In this document: positions 14,219-27,705 of the stretch, piece by piece | Layout: each line of letters opens with the position of its first letter | How positions within the stretch are numbered: the stretch's first letter is position 1 | Assembly (NCBI RefSeq): GCF_008831285.2 | Contig: NC_045144.1 | Span: 20,847,716-20,911,715 of the forward strand | Source: Nymphaea colorata | Lineage: Eukaryota; Streptophyta; Magnoliopsida; Nymphaeales; Nymphaeaceae | Direction: 5' to 3' | DNA length: 64,000 nt | Made by a program: the position numbers and the translations under genes | Notes under the pieces: generated by a model | Told to the model about the DNA's origin: nothing | Seen by the model: the letters and a program-made list of their open reading frames with translations, nothing else | Database searches by the model: none

Positions 14219-14375
14219 AAGTCGAGTGGAGTGAGTTCGTGAACCACTCCAACTTGACTCATTTATCAATTCGAGTATTTTGTAAGCTTTATCTCGGCTC
14301 GTTTATAAACGAATCGAGCACGAGTCAAGTTTTTTCGAACCAGTTCAAGTCGAGAGCCCGGCTCATTGTGCAGCC
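14219..14375. repeat. Degenerate TCGAG/CTCGA-type dispersed repeat
   Basis: Irregular clusters of CGAGT, CTCGA and TCGAG spelling variants of 'GTCGAG...CTCGACTT'. The same kind of sequence occurs at about 30033-30200, 30380-30500, 38620-38860, 42420-42795 and 61400-61530. It appears to be an old dispersed family; no coding capacity is seen. Confidence 0.5.
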
Positions 14376-15277
14376 CTAGTTTTACAAGAATGAAAATGTG
14401 TATTTAACCCATGAAATGTCAACTTCCACTATTGAGCCGGGTTCTCAAGGCATCGAATTGGCTTAGTTGGACGGAGCCAGGTTGGGAAACCCATCTTGGT
14501 TTGACATTTTATTTATTGTCAGGCCTGAGCAAATGGATCTGGGTCACCCATCCCGCCCCAAGAACGTCAGGTTGGTGGGAGCCCATTTTGGGTGAACGAG
14601 AGGATCATCCCATTGCCGAAACGAAGCCCGAAGGCCCCCCATTCTCTAGGAGTCATGAGCTACATCGATGTCAGCAGAACGGTCCACCCTTCAACTTATA
14701 TGTTGTGTCATATCACTTTAAGACACAAGAGCATAGTGCTCATGATAATCGAATTAGAGACATGTCTTTACATAAACTCCTAACCTAACCAGCTACGTTA
14801 TGTTCCTTGAGAGCCCACAAAAGGTCGGCTATTCATACTTTTTTTTTTCTCTCGACCATCAATATGCTTTAAATGAACGGTATTGATTAAATGATTGGGT
14901 GACTCTAGATAGTCATTGTTATATATATAAACTAATAATTAAACCTGTAGATATGAATAGATAGAAATGAAGATCATTAGAAAGAACTCTGGTTTTGTTT
15001 TCTTCCAATAATTATATTTCCTAATACATGATTAAAAACAAAATTGAATGTAAACAAAATATATACATTTTTGTTATGTTTGCAAATACTAATTCAAAGT
15101 TTTTTTTAAGAAGAATACTTATTTTTCTACCGTCAAAAATTTGGTATCATGAGAGCCATTTATTTTTTTAATACTAGAAAAACATGTTAAACTCAAAAAA
15201 ATGATTGACTTAGTATATGATTCTCACTAAAACATTATTAAGATCATATCCATGTGGTTAGATTATACAAAAGAATA

Positions 15278-15281
<4 letters not shown>

Positions 15282-15342
<61 letters not shown>
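15282..15342. repeat. Compound (TA)n(GA)n microsatellite
   Basis: A run of TA dinucleotides passes directly into a run of GA dinucleotides. The same compound form recurs at several other places in the window. Confidence 0.95.
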
Positions 15343-15346
<4 letters not shown>

Positions 15347-17420
15347 AAATGATAAAAAAAATACTTACACTTGATGTTAGCAGAAACTGCAAAGAAGAAA
15401 AAGAAGAAGACAAAACAAATAAAGAATGGGAGAGAGAGAAAACGAAAAGCTCAATTATCACGTTTCATCATAGTAAGACATCGTCATAAACTTATCCATC
15501 GTTCTTCATGACAAAAACCGCCGATAATAATTAGTGACGGCAGGACTGAATCACTGACGTCTCTTCAATATTTTCAACCCATTCACGACAGATTAAACTG
15601 AACCGACAGCCATGCCGATTCTATTCAGAACTCGATTTTTACAGCTGCTGAGAACTGGATGTCTGATTCCTGAAGTTTCGAGTTAAACACTTTGAGTTTT
15701 AGGTGTAGTTGACAAACTCATGAACTCGGACTCGGATCAGCATATGATCGGGTCATCGTTATCAGCGAGTTGACTAGTCGACTTGGTCGACTATTAAAAT
15801 AACCTGAATAGGACAAGTCATGACGAGTCGGCGGCGAGTGGAGAGTGAGTCAGGCCAACCTTGACTAGTGGCCAGGTTTTTTAGCGATCTAAGCTAACTC
15901 AGATTCAAACCAACTGTAGTTTTAGGGGCACATAAGTCATTTTAGGCCATCCGAACATGTAACCAAAGCATGTTAAAGAGAAAACCACGTATCAATTTTC
16001 TGGATTAAACACTCGTATCTTAAAGGATACATGCCCGCCTGTTAGGGAATGTCAACCCGTTGAATATAATCCGGTGTTTGAATTCGTGTAGTTGCACTCC
16101 AAGAAAATTAACTTCTTATCTGAAATGAGATCAGAAATCAATGTACCATTTTTTTTTCTTTTGGGGTATTCGATGGATATTCGATATCCAAATCTATTAA
16201 TTATATAGTTCTGCATTTTGTATATTCAAATTCAAAAGTTGGATTAAAGAATATCCGAATAGTCTGGTAAAGGTGACAGGGATATCTGATTCAAATTTGA
16301 AAGCACATCCCTACCATATGTCATTATGTCCTTGTGCTCTCTTTCTCTCTCTTACTTTCTACAATTTTTCTTCTTTGAAAGAGAGACAACAGCTACGTTT
16401 GCTTGTCTGACCCCGTTTTTAAGGGCCGGTTAGCGTAAATGGAGAGCCATAAATGTGAAAGGTCAAAACTTGTTGCAAATCGGGCCGCCATGCAATTTTC
16501 TATTATCGCCTCACTAAAATATCTACAATCTTACGATGAAACTAGTGGCCTATATCAGAGCCTAAATCATTATATAAATCACATTTTTAATGGTATATAT
16601 ATATATATATAGAGAGAGAGAGAAAGGATTAAGCAATTCTTTTATTGGGTGACCTAAGCTTTGGCATCTGGTTGGGTACTCGATAGGTACATGGTACCCA
16701 ACTTGATTTGGGCTTGTGCTCGTGTTAGAAAAAAAAAGAAGAAAAAAATGAAAAAAAAAAACCCAATTGACCTTATAAGTCATGGGCCGACCCGGGTGGG
16801 CCCTGGCTAACGTCGGTTCCGTTTGATAAGATATTTATTTAATATTATAATATTTTATTATGAATAATTTTATATATTATTTTATTTTAAAAAATATATA
16901 TTTTTTTAAATTCTAACCGAGTCAGGCCTGGACTCGTGTTTTGGGTGTTGCGTCGTGCTTAGGTTTTGGGTGTCGAGCTAGCCAGAGCCCTTATCGGACC
17001 TGATCAGGCTGGGCCGATACCCAAGGACTCATTTGGGCCAACAGCGGGTGGTTTAACAGCATTATCTCTTACTCAAAGTTACACATGCGAAAATAATGAT
17101 GGGTTGATTGACAGCAAGTCTGTGTTTTATAAATTTGCCCCAAAAATGAGGTTATGTTATTTCATGAAATTTTTCCAATCATTAAAACAAATTCATAAAA
17201 CACTTACACCATATTTCATATTCTTTCTTGCTGCCAAAAGGCCCCTTAGCATTTTTAAGCTCCACCAAGTAGACTTTTTTTTTTCTTTCTTTTAGAGAAA
17301 AATGCATTGAATTGGTCATCTTTTTCAACTTGATGATATGTGGGGTTACAAGCTTTTTAAAACTCATGTCTCTAGTTTGATTCCTGTGAGCGTTATGCTC
17401 CTGTGTCTTAAAAACGATAA

Positions 17421-17520
17421 NNNNNNNNNNNNNNNNNNNNNNNNNNNNNNNNNNNNNNNNNNNNNNNNNNNNNNNNNNNNNNNNNNNNNNNNNNNNNNNN
17501 NNNNNNNNNNNNNNNNNNNN
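17421..17520. other. Assembly gap (100 N)
   Basis: Exactly 100 unknown bases, the conventional size for a gap of unknown length. The first base after the gap lies inside a segment duplicated at 55148 onward, so the gap probably coincides with a repeat that collapsed or failed to assemble. Confidence 0.99.
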
Positions 17521-17605
17521 GCAAGTCTTGCTTTCAATGGATGTTGATGGTGGGGAAGGTTTTGTTGATTATCCACCTATTGTATTCAGGCTTTTTGATC
17601 AGTAA
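17521..17605 (+). pseudogene. Truncated copy of an unknown gene's 3' exon
   Basis: Duplicate of the last part of the exon-like frame at 55026-55232. The frame reads to ...DYPPIVFRLFDQ then TAA, where the other copy has FRLLDQ. Everything upstream is lost in the gap, so it may be part of a longer copy. I do not recognise the protein. Confidence 0.4.
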
Positions 17606-18400
17606 ACCAAACATTTTTTATTGAATATGCAGCAGAGAGATTTACTGCGGAACAGTCAATATTTGTCTTTTTTTATATTTAATTGTTATTATGACAGTTA
17701 CAATATTCATTGTCGATTGTGTTGTTTAAAGCTTCAAATGCATATCCAGGGACTTGATCATTCATCTGTACCAATAACATTGCATAAGTTTTGCATAACA
17801 TTTATTTAAATAACTTTAGAAAATTTTGCCTTATTTTTCTCATTTGGTAAACTCCTTTGCTGCGAAAAAACAATTATGCGACACAACTGAAGACAAGCAC
17901 CCAGTTACATGCTTAGTTCATTCATGAACAAAGAAGGGCTTAAGTTGCCCGGAAGAAAATATTTCGAACACAGATTAGCATTTTGTTTAGCTGAATTGAG
18001 CTGATCAGCAACCAGCTGTTGAGTTCATGGCATTTTTCACTTTCTGCAAAAGCAATGTGTGGCCAAAGAAAGTGCTTCATCCACCTGTTCAGGGGCTGAA
18101 CTCGAATACAAATCAAGTCGAAGATTGTGTCTCTTTATTGGCATAATATGATAATCTGCCTAACCCACCTTGCTTATATTGGCTGCTAGAAGAGCAAGCA
18201 TCTGTACATGGGTGGAATGCCTGGCAAGGGTTGTTCAACATTTAATGCGCAGAACAGAAAGCGTTTGGTTTGTTTCGAGCATCTTTTCACCTGCTTACAA
18301 TCAGGAAGACTACTTAGAACCATCGACCTAACATGGCACAAAAATATTCAGTTGGTAATGGTGGTCCAATTGATATACATCGCCGATATGTACGATGATG
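17521..18400 (+). repeat. Segmental duplication D1, copy 1
   Basis: Nearly identical by eye to 55148-56020, same orientation, with scattered single-base changes and a few small indels. The homology starts at the gap edge, so the left boundary is unseen. It ends near a TACGATGATG/TACAATGATA divergence point. It includes the 3' end of an exon-like reading frame. Confidence 0.9.
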
Positions 18401-20030
18401 AGATGCATCAAATCACATGGAAACGAATCATATAGAAAAATGTATAGACTTGCTGTAGGTTGGCTCTTTCCAGTCTGGCTTGAAGCGTGGTTGGAGTCAT
18501 TAATAAGATACAACTATAGAGAGGGAGAGCTTTGGCGGGCCATGAAGAAGGCCACGGAAAGAAAGAGAGACTGTGCTCTGGTGGGCCATTAAGCCACCAC
18601 TCAGAGCCCTGAATTTCCACAAGGGCCCATGGAAGAACCTCCCCTATCTAGTTGTTCTTTCCAAGTAAAACCTTTTCCTCATCTTAGGCAATTTCTAAAT
18701 TTGAGCATTCTATTTTCCTTTTTGCCAATTCCTGATTTACTTTTCTATTTATGACAAAGGGGAGTGTATGATCAAGAATATTACGGCATTTTACTTGTGA
18801 TTTTACGTGGTGGAATGTTATAATATACATGTCACCCTCACTATGTCCAAGTCAACTGTAAATGTTTAAAAATGTGTGCATATGACTTCTCGAACCAACC
18901 GACGAACCATACTTTTTGTCAAACTTGTAAGGCCTTTTTAGTCTTGAAACTTCTGCTTTTTCCCCATTAATTTTAAGAACTCCCATGCCACTAACTCAAA
19001 TAGAAGATTGATGAAATTTAGAAAACCAGAAAGGTATTTGAAAAAATTGTTAAGTGGGTGATTACAAAAATATCTCCTTTGACTAGAAAAGAAAAAGTAG
19101 TAGAGAAAAAAGAAAAAAACAAGGGTTGTTGGAAAGGACATGATAAGAACTTGCATATCAACCCGGTGATCAGTTGCTGGCGAATGAAGCAATCGTGGTC
19201 AGACAGCAAAGTAAAGAATTGGTTTGGAAGTTTGGGTTCTATTTCCTTACAAATGTTTGTATCTGTTACGCGGTCTCGATTGATCTATTTGAAACTGCAG
19301 TGAGTAATGTCAACTGAAACCTCTATTTCAAATCAGCTGGTTAACGTTGTGGTTGGATGGCTTTTTTCTTTATTATTATGCATCACTAAAAACCATCACA
19401 AAAAGTGAATTTTGTCGCTACAAGCCATGGTCAAGTAATTGGTCATTTCCAATATATCTTTTGTGACAGTTTTTATCAATGTAAAATAAATAAAACCATT
19501 CGACCATAGAAGTCACTGGTTGATTTCAATTATTCTCTCTCTCTCTCCCTATATATATATACACACACACATGCCTTCGAAGAAACGGTACTCTTCATCC
19601 AATTCTTTGACAATCCATTCAGTTGAACAAATGATCTTGTGTGGAGAGCCTGCGGCGGCTGAACCAATTTACAACACGATTTCACATATCTCCATTGGTT
19701 ATCAAATGTTTGATACAGTGTAATATGTGATACAACTTTTTATTTATTTTGCTAGTTGTCCCGAACCAATTATAAGATTCCTCTTCAATCGACGTTTGTA
19801 AGTTCATATCTATGATGGTGCCACGTGTGCGGGCACGCGCACGCTATGACCATTTGTCCATGAAATTTAGTTGGATTTCTCTTTCATACTTACTTTTTTC
19901 CTGGAAGTTAACTCATCATTATCAATGTGATCTACAAGGCACCTAAAAGCGCCCCTTCCTAAGTTGGTCACATGTGAACGAGTTAGCTGTCTCAGTCACA
20001 TAAAGCATAAGTTTTTCCCTTCTCTTCTTT
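18401..20030. other. Non-coding spacer between duplicated segments D1 and D2 (copy 1)
   Basis: No gene found. This spacer differs from the one between the second copies (56021-56893), so one or both were replaced or inserted after duplication. A short TA/CA tract lies at about 19549-19571. A CACTAAAAACCATCACAAAAAG-like stretch near 19383 hints at transposon-end sequence but cannot be assigned. Confidence 0.5.
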
Positions 20031-20910
20031 GGACTCAAGGTGTCAAGTGTCAACAGCATGTGGGTTTGTCTCTGGACACATGTGAATTTATTATAAAACT
20101 GAAGACATGTGAATTTCAACTTAAACAAATCCTTTGTTATGGAACTAAAACCGGTGAATTTAAACGATATGTTCCGGATTCAATGTTCAGACAGCATAAG
20201 TTGGCCTCCAAATGCAGCACCCACGCTAATATCGGCAAACATCCATGATGAAAATGGATGATGGGGTTCTCAGATCTTGAGAATATGATTTGCCATACTA
20301 TGGAACTGCTCATATCTTTTCAAGGTGAACAAAGTACTTGTAAATTCCTTATTAGACATTAATGTTCCAAATGCACCAAATCTCTCAGATGAATGATGAT
20401 TTGAAGAGCTTTCTCAAGGGGTAGTGTGAATATTTGCAATGTTCCCTGTTATACGTGGATGATCAGAACTTCTGCACCATCAAGCCATGAAAGCGTAAGA
20501 GTTGGTATTCAAGTGCCACCAAATTTTATGCAGCCTACAAGGCTAACTTTTTTTTTTCATGGACAAAATGCATCATCTATCATGCAATAATATTTATTCT
20601 CTATAATATTCAAGTCTAAATCCATCTGATCACTTTGGTCTATTGGCCAGATCGGGAATGCTGAACATTGATCAATAAATTCAAAGGTTTACCAATTAAA
20701 GGATGGCTTTTCGAGCTGTTTCATCTCTTTTACATGGAACAAATAAATATAGAATTAAATCAAATTTCCAAAATACCCTTCTAGAAATTATCATGTAGTC
20801 TTTGAAACTCATTAATTAGTCGTTTTATTGAAGAAAATAGTTAAAAAAAATCACTTTGGATTCATCCAGTTCTGGACATCACCTAGAGATTCATTGTCAC
20901 GAAAGTTCAC
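20031..20910 (+). repeat. Segmental duplication D2, copy 1
   Basis: The part at 20031-20610 matches 56894-57350 in the same orientation, with several indels. The part at about 20540-20910 matches 43060-43490 in the opposite orientation. No coding frame stands out. Confidence 0.8.
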
Positions 20911-21048
20911 AAGACACTGACAAGTCCTAGCAGGCCCAAATACCATCTTATTCGTTTCAGAATAATGAAAATACAGTGACCTGCTCAGTCGGTCCAATTC
21001 AACACCGCTAGCTTAAGCACATCAAAATGGACTATGTATCTGATTCAA

Positions 21049-21050
<2 letters not shown>

Positions 21051-21132
<82 letters not shown>
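21051..21132. repeat. (AT)n microsatellite
   Basis: 82 bases of uninterrupted AT dinucleotides, one of the longest such tracts in the window. It lies about 430 bases downstream of the stop codon of the minus-strand membrane-protein gene. Confidence 0.98.
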
Positions 21133-21135
<3 letters not shown>

Positions 21136-21560
21136 TTTTGGTGAATTATCCAAGTTGATGCTGATAAAATGTTTCCCATATTTAAGAAAGTTGAGATGTT
21201 CTAAGTTGTTTTCCGAAGGTTTTACCTCGTTGAAAAACATCGTTAGAAAATTGATAATATGTCGCTGCAGTAAACAACCGGATCAGCTTTCAAAAATACC
21301 CATGAGATGACATTAATCAATAACCATGTTTTTCAAGAGCTTTATTACTACAGCAATGTTAATGTGAAGGGATGGCCGCAGACAGCTTCTTACATCCTTA
21401 TGCTTTCTTTTCAATTATAATTCACTTTGCATGTGTAAATCGGGACGAAAAAAGTTTCTCTGTACATATTATGCTCTAGGCTTATTCACTAGACTTATAC
21501 AGATCATAACATATGCTCTAGGCGTATTTCCTAAACTTATATGGATCATATTGATGCTCC

Positions 21561-24500
21561 TCACTCTGGAACTCTCCGACCATATCTTTTTGAAAGCTCC
21601 CTAATGAGAGGCTTCTCATTAGCACCATGCGGCCCATCAAAAGTATCATGCTTCGAGATGCTCTCAACCTGAAATTAACGGATCAAAGTTACAAAACTTA
21701 GCAGGAACCAGAAAAGTTCAATGAACTATGAACCTCCACTCACCCATGTCCTAAGTGGAGTAAAGCATGCTTTAACACCTTCAAACTTTGGCTGAAGGAG
21801 ACTTTTTCCTTTCACCTTAATGTCCTCGTTCTTCCCGACATAGAGAAAAAATAATGAAGGTTAAACCATCAAAACAGTAGCATAAGTACACAGGTATATT
21901 TATGCAGTACAAGGATATGAGCAAATTGCTATTCGAAGTATACACAGTTCTTGTTGTACGTGCATGCATATGACTTTATAGTTTATACCAAACCAGTACT
22001 ATCAGTCTCAACAAAAATATGGTCAACGCAATTCCAAGTGTTGTATTGCATCATAAACTCTAAGAGTCTAAATAGATAGACATGTTAAGCACTGAGCTAT
22101 ACATAATGAAGAAACTGGCAGTGAATTGTAGGATCAATTTGAAGTTCCTAAGCAGAATGGTATATCCATGCGTTTACTCACTAAAACATCCACAACAGAG
22201 AACTGCGTTTCTTTCCACCTTCGCAATAATTAGTTTCCTTCTCCCACAATAGAAAATGGTCATTACGCCCATGAACGTGCAATATCCAGATATAGGTTAT
22301 TCTCATGTTCCAAAATTTCAGCCTTGAGTAATGGAAACTGGACACTGTCAGACGGATTATTTAACAAATCTCACTGTATCATTCAATCTAAACTTAAGAT
22401 AATATGAAGACCAGTTGATTGCTTCAAAATGAGAAACTAAGCAATCAGCTATCTCGTCAGAGAACAAGTTACAAAAGGTACTGCAAATTATTTCAATCTA
22501 CGGCATGCGCTTCACTGGCTGAAGCACATGCCTCACAGTGGTCCACACTTGAAGCCTGAGACAAGCTTCAGGAAAAGTATTACCTTTAGTAAAAAATTAA
22601 AACAAAGGTTCACACATGATGCGCCTAATGATAAGCAAGGCATTAATGATGACCTTTAGGCACCTGCAAGTAGTGAGGATGACATGGTTTGCCATCCTGT
22701 CACATGCAAAAAGCCCATTTTGTGCAACAGGTGGAACCGTGGAAGTGAGCCTAATCTATGTTTTGTACTTTTTTTTTATGCAAAATACCAACTTATACAA
22801 TAAGAAAAATAAAGAGAACAAATTTTTTTTATTTCTTCAACAATTTCATAGTTAACAATTACGCATAGTACTTCTATTTACATGCAAAAGTAACAATCAA
22901 GTGATCTATTTTAATATATTGCATTTTAAAAAGATTAAATGGATAATCTCAAAATTTCAAAAATAAAGAGACATGATATTTTTCTTAGAAGTTTTTTGGT
23001 GACCATCTGTAATGTTCTATACAAATTCCGAAAGAATGTTGTCACTTGCTGCATGACAAAAGTAAAAATTATCTAAAGACCATCCAACTTTTGGATGATT
23101 TAGATAATAATGTGATGTAAATGTATTTTATTGTGCTTTTAGTTTTTTTGTCAAGTTTTCACTATTTGTATGAATATTATATGTTTATAATTATAATCAT
23201 GAAAATTATGCCTCACCTCATGATGGACTCACTGCCTCGGTTCGCCTCATGACATTTAACAACATTTGTATTTATATCACAAAGCAGCATTTTATGGCAT
23301 TATATCTCACTAGGGATCATGACAGTTATTCGTAGCCCTCTGACAACTGGTCATTTAGCCTGACATTCTCCTACTCGACTAAAGAAAAATGCCTGAGCAA
23401 TGGAAGGTTAGTAATGCAGATTATAGTTGACTGCTTGAACAGTAATAATATGTTGTACTTACAGATTGCAAGTCTAACTGTGAGGCAGCAAAAGCAAATG
23501 TGATAGTTGCAGCCCCAAAAACAATCATTGTAGCAACAACAAAAGCTTTTCCAACTACAGAAAAGGAAGACAACATAAGAGACTCCCAGAGAAAATACTT
23601 CTATCCAGCTAAAATAACTAGAAAAATCATGGCTGACAGAGATTTTGGTATAAAGTTAGGGGCAAACTAATTTCACAAGAATGAAACTGCTAGGAACAAT
23701 TGTGCTATATACATTCTCCACGGACAGAAAACGTTTTCAAAGGGTCCACTATTCTGCAGACGAAACTTATGGAGAGAGAATATTTTTCAGGAGTTCTTGC
23801 ATCTAAATAGCGAATGAAGATGGTTGCATGTAAGAGTTTTCTATCCTAACAAAAACTGGTCCCACAAACGAAACTGAATTATAGGTGATTATAACCCTTG
23901 AGGAAAATAATTTAGATGACCAAGACCGTACCTGAACTACAGATTGGTTTTTGGATATATGAAAACAATCTCTCAGTTAAAACTGGTTGACAAAACATCA
24001 GAAGTCCAAAGATTTATTGTCCTTATGGTAGGTGAGCTATGACTATGTTTTTCTTCTTTAAAAGAACATTAGGTTCCATGTAAAGAACGGATCACAACTA
24101 GCAGAAATTTCATTATGGAACCAAAGACATGTTCAAGATTTTCCTGGAAATTAGTAGTAGAAAGTCATGCTGACAACAGATGATGAGCAAATTATTTCAC
24201 TGACATGGGACTTACTTTGTGAAATTCCCTCAGCCATGGCCCTCAATTTCTTAGCATCACTATTTGTGGCCTTGTCACGCCTTAATTCGTTCGCTGTTGA
24301 GGCTGGAATTGACTGATCAGAATTGGGCAAGCTCCACCTATTAAATCATTTAGATTTTTCACATCATCAATACTTTGTGTGGCTTCATTTTGCAAACTTA
24401 CTTCACCAGACTCCAGAGCTAATGATAAATAGGGAATGTGTTCACCTAGTTGATTCCAGTGATTGAAGTTAAAGCTAGTACTAAAGGGCACTACACAATT

Positions 24501-27033
24501 ACAAATTAAATAAGGGGAACACATATTGACACTGTTCATGTAAATAGCAAGATCAATTTAACATACTCTGTGGATGCTTTAATGGGACACATACATGTAA
24601 AACCAGTAATGGCTTGAGTAACACACTTTAAATCAGTTAAGATTGTCATTGGTTTGTTCCTAGAATTTTTATTGCATTGAACTGTCACTTGTCTGAAGAC
24701 TCAGGAATAAAGCAAGCAGGAGGTAAGCAGAGAAAGCAAGGATAATATAGCAACAAAGTGAAAATCTCAAGAAACTCATTGTTGATTTGTTTGGAGTCTT
24801 GGACATCTTATTATTCAGGCAACAGTGCATGATTAGAGCAGTAATTCTTACAATTACATAATGAGATATATACAAAGACCTAGTAAAATTCTACGTGCCT
24901 TACGTTGAATGATGATTACATGTTTGGCCACATTTTCTCTATCATCATTTTCAAGTTACAAATGGTCCGTTTGATTGATGACTTGTGCTTAAGGAATCAA
25001 TGTCCTGTCTTAGTCTAGCCATTTAATGAATATGTTAGGTACAAGGATTCTATAACAAACAAATTGAATATGCTTCTATTAGTTGAAAATGTTGATTAAG
25101 AGAATTAACCAATTAAGTATTATTCCCTTGGTTAGATGTTGATAATCACAATAAATATCCAGTTCATCAAGTCAAGTGAACGATGTATACTGAGATTGCA
25201 ACCATTACAGATGCCACCGATCCCAATTTGACTTCCTTCTTAGATGAAGTGATGTTGTCTTGCATTCCACTAGTCCAAAATATGATGTTTCTTCGCATAG
25301 GCACACAACATGCTGAGACATTCATTATTATGTTGGCATCTCAAATCCAATCGTACAGGATAAACACTCATAATTAAAGGACTTTTTTCTCGTTTTTGCT
25401 AGCCATTTCTCTTGTGTTACTTTTTGGATACAACGACATATCAAAAGATAGAATTTACTGTACCTAGATGCGAATTTGAGGGTTAAGCACAATGTTTGGC
25501 TCTGGGAAACTGTAGTCATAGATTCAGACATCTACCCTTGTGAATATTATGTACTTATTTTCCTGCTCAATGCAGAAATAAATATCTGTCATCAGCTTCT
25601 CTTTTCTAATTAATAGAAATATGTGATTTTCTTTGCAATCTTTGGTACTTTTCTTTAACATATTTATAGGACTTCTTTATTGAGGAAAAATATTTGGCAG
25701 AGTCCTCTACGAACATGGACACTAAAAGATTTTTAAGTTATCAAACACACCTTTCGATTAAAATTTAACTAGTCACTCATGTAGTTCGGTCTCATGATTT
25801 AATAATGGTCGCACAATTATTTTTCACGGTCTCCAGTATTGAAAAAGGAAGAAAGGAGCAGTTAATTGGACTTCTCCAATGCTTTTAACTTCCGGGCTAC
25901 TAGTTTGAACATAAAAGATTTTGCACTTAATCCTTCGCCAATTATATTCTTAGAGTCCTTCACCCACTAAGTAACTGGTCAATTTTGTACAACTTTGGCC
26001 AACATCAACCGATAAATTGTATAGTTCTCGTCTACAAATATCGCAAAAGACCCAGATAAAAAACTGGTGAAATCATAACCAAGAAAAGCAAGCAAAGAGT
26101 TGGTGAAGCAAAAAACAAACATACATAAATCATAAAGGATGCATCCATCTATACGAGCAAGTGCTTGCATAGAGAATTTGAATGTATTGTCGTTTTAAAA
26201 TATCAACTAATCAAGGACAAATAATTGATGAGGAAAACAGAGAAGTCAGTGGTTGTTGTTCTTTCATTCATGCATAAAATTCAGGAAATTCTGTGGAATT
26301 AAAATAAGTTACGCTAAACTCCTTGTGTCCGACAAGCGGCAGTTCCACTAAATCCTTTGCTTCTAAATACACGGGAAAGACACCCAAAATAGAAAAAAGA
26401 AGAAGAAGAAGAAGAAGAAGGAAAGCCTCAAAGTAGCATTTCTCGAGCACAAGTTATGATCGGAGAGTTAAAACTTACTAAGTAATTAACATAATACTTT
26501 ATAATGGAGAAGCAGAATAAGAAAAAGCAAGACAATTTCATCCAGCTCGTAGCTAATTCGGTAAATTGAACAAAGAAACTCCAATGTAAAACCGAAAGGT
26601 GATCACGACAACTTTCCATTAAACCAACGAGAAAGACGATAAAAATAGCCTAAAAGCCATGTCAAGTCAACCCAAGAAAAGCTCCCAACCTTCTCGGGCC
26701 AAAAGTAACCGGCGGCAAGGAGACGAAAGCACGAAGTGGGTTCACTGCGTCCAGGGAACGGCGAGAAGAAGGATCCGATGAATTGGGGAGCGACCATTTG
26801 GAGTAGGCAGAGAGTGTGGACAGCGAGGACGGCCGATCGGTCTTCAACGGGAGGGAGTGGCGAAGGACCTCAGGGAGGACGTCGGCGGCCGCCGACGAGG
26901 AGGAAGCTGGTGGGGAGGACGACGGAGAAGGAGGAGAGGGAAGTCTCTGAGCGAGACGAGCCGCAGCGTGCTTGGACTCCTGAAGGAAGAAGGAGCCCTC
27001 CTTGCTCGCCAATCGCCCCGCCAAGAAGCTCAT
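21561..27033 (-). CDS. Conserved plant single-pass membrane protein of unknown function, 248 aa
   Basis: Five exons assembled from GT-AG sites and matching phases: 27033-26690, 24337-24216, 23554-23463, 21824-21744 and 21668-21561 (stop TGA). The start ATG at 27033 opens with MSFLAGRLA, a beginning I associate with an uncharacterised plant family. Residues about 1-30 could form an amphipathic or targeting helix. Residues 31-115 are Ser/Pro-rich. A basic Lys/Arg segment (RRDKATNSDAKKLRAMAEG) precedes one clear membrane helix at about 159-180 (AFVVATMIVFGAATITFAFAA). The tail ends in LIRELSKRYGRRVPE. No catalytic motif is seen. The fourth exon has two possible in-frame acceptors six bases apart. 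The function and compartment are unknown; an organelle or endomembrane location is only a guess. Confidence 0.8.
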
Positions 27034-27705
27034 CCCCCTTTCCCTCTCTCTCCCCCGGAAGTTCAGGCTCTGAATGGTCCTCGCGTCCCATTCGTATATG
27101 AGGCTGAGCCATGTTATTTTCATGTAGGTCCATCCTTTATAGGATATTGACGTATTCGAGCTTCAATTTTATTTCTATTTTCCCAGTCCGGTTATAGCAT
27201 TTGAAAATAGTGCTTGTGAATCGTGACTAATTTTGCTAGTAAAGTTAATTCTTCATCAAGTGATATTAGCACTCAAAAAACTCAACAAAAAAAATGAAGT
27301 CATGAAAGTACAATATTGTAGTATACCATAGGTTGATTTAAATTTCAAAGCAACTTGGACTCAAAGACAGGAAGAAGGTTGAAGAATGATGTCGATTTTA
27401 GTCTTTCTATTTGCATGACATCAAAATTGGATGTTTCCTCTTCTAACCTAAAAAAATTGGAACGTATAGAGAGTTGCCTGAATTTCGAACTCTGATACCA
27501 ACTTTTGACAAACCCCACAACTACAATAGACTTCCTTAAGGAAAATTAAATACAACAAGTTCAGGCGAGTTTATATGCATGCCAAGGAATTAACCAAGCA
27601 TTAAAACTGATCATTACATATTAATATTATATAATTTGATCGAATGTAATTGATTTACATCTTTAGTCAACAAAGATCAAAGAAGAAGAAAATAATAAAA
27701 ACACA
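27034..27705. other. Intergenic region between the membrane-protein gene and RING gene A
   Basis: The first bases (27034-27150) are the 5' leader and promoter of the minus-strand membrane-protein gene. The rest is AT-rich. On the minus strand, the 27480-27510 region contains TTGGTATCAGAG, which resembles a retrotransposon primer-binding site, but no LTR is visible. The last 100 bases are the 3' flank of RING gene A. Confidence 0.5.

Larger units (their letters stand above)
14041..17420. other. Intergenic region between WRKY and the assembly gap
   Basis: No gene recognised. It contains a degenerate TCGAG/CTCGA-rich repeat (about 14219-14375), a compound (TA)n(GA)n tract at 15282-15342, a shorter one at 16597-16624, and a GGGCC-rich block flanking an AT-rich core at about 16780-17030. 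The open frames here run through simple repeats and lack domain motifs. Confidence 0.6.

Noticed and set aside
14411-14788. 125-codon plus-strand frame
   Set aside because: Sequence is non-repetitive but has no conserved motif, splice context or leader; likely chance.
19380-19470. CACTA-transposon-like end sequence
   Set aside because: The resemblance is short and one-sided; no matching opposite end or 3-base target duplication was found.
27480-27510. Primer-binding-site-like TTGGTATCAGAG on the minus strand
   Set aside because: No LTR, polypurine tract or gag-pol sequence is nearby, so it cannot be called a retrotransposon.
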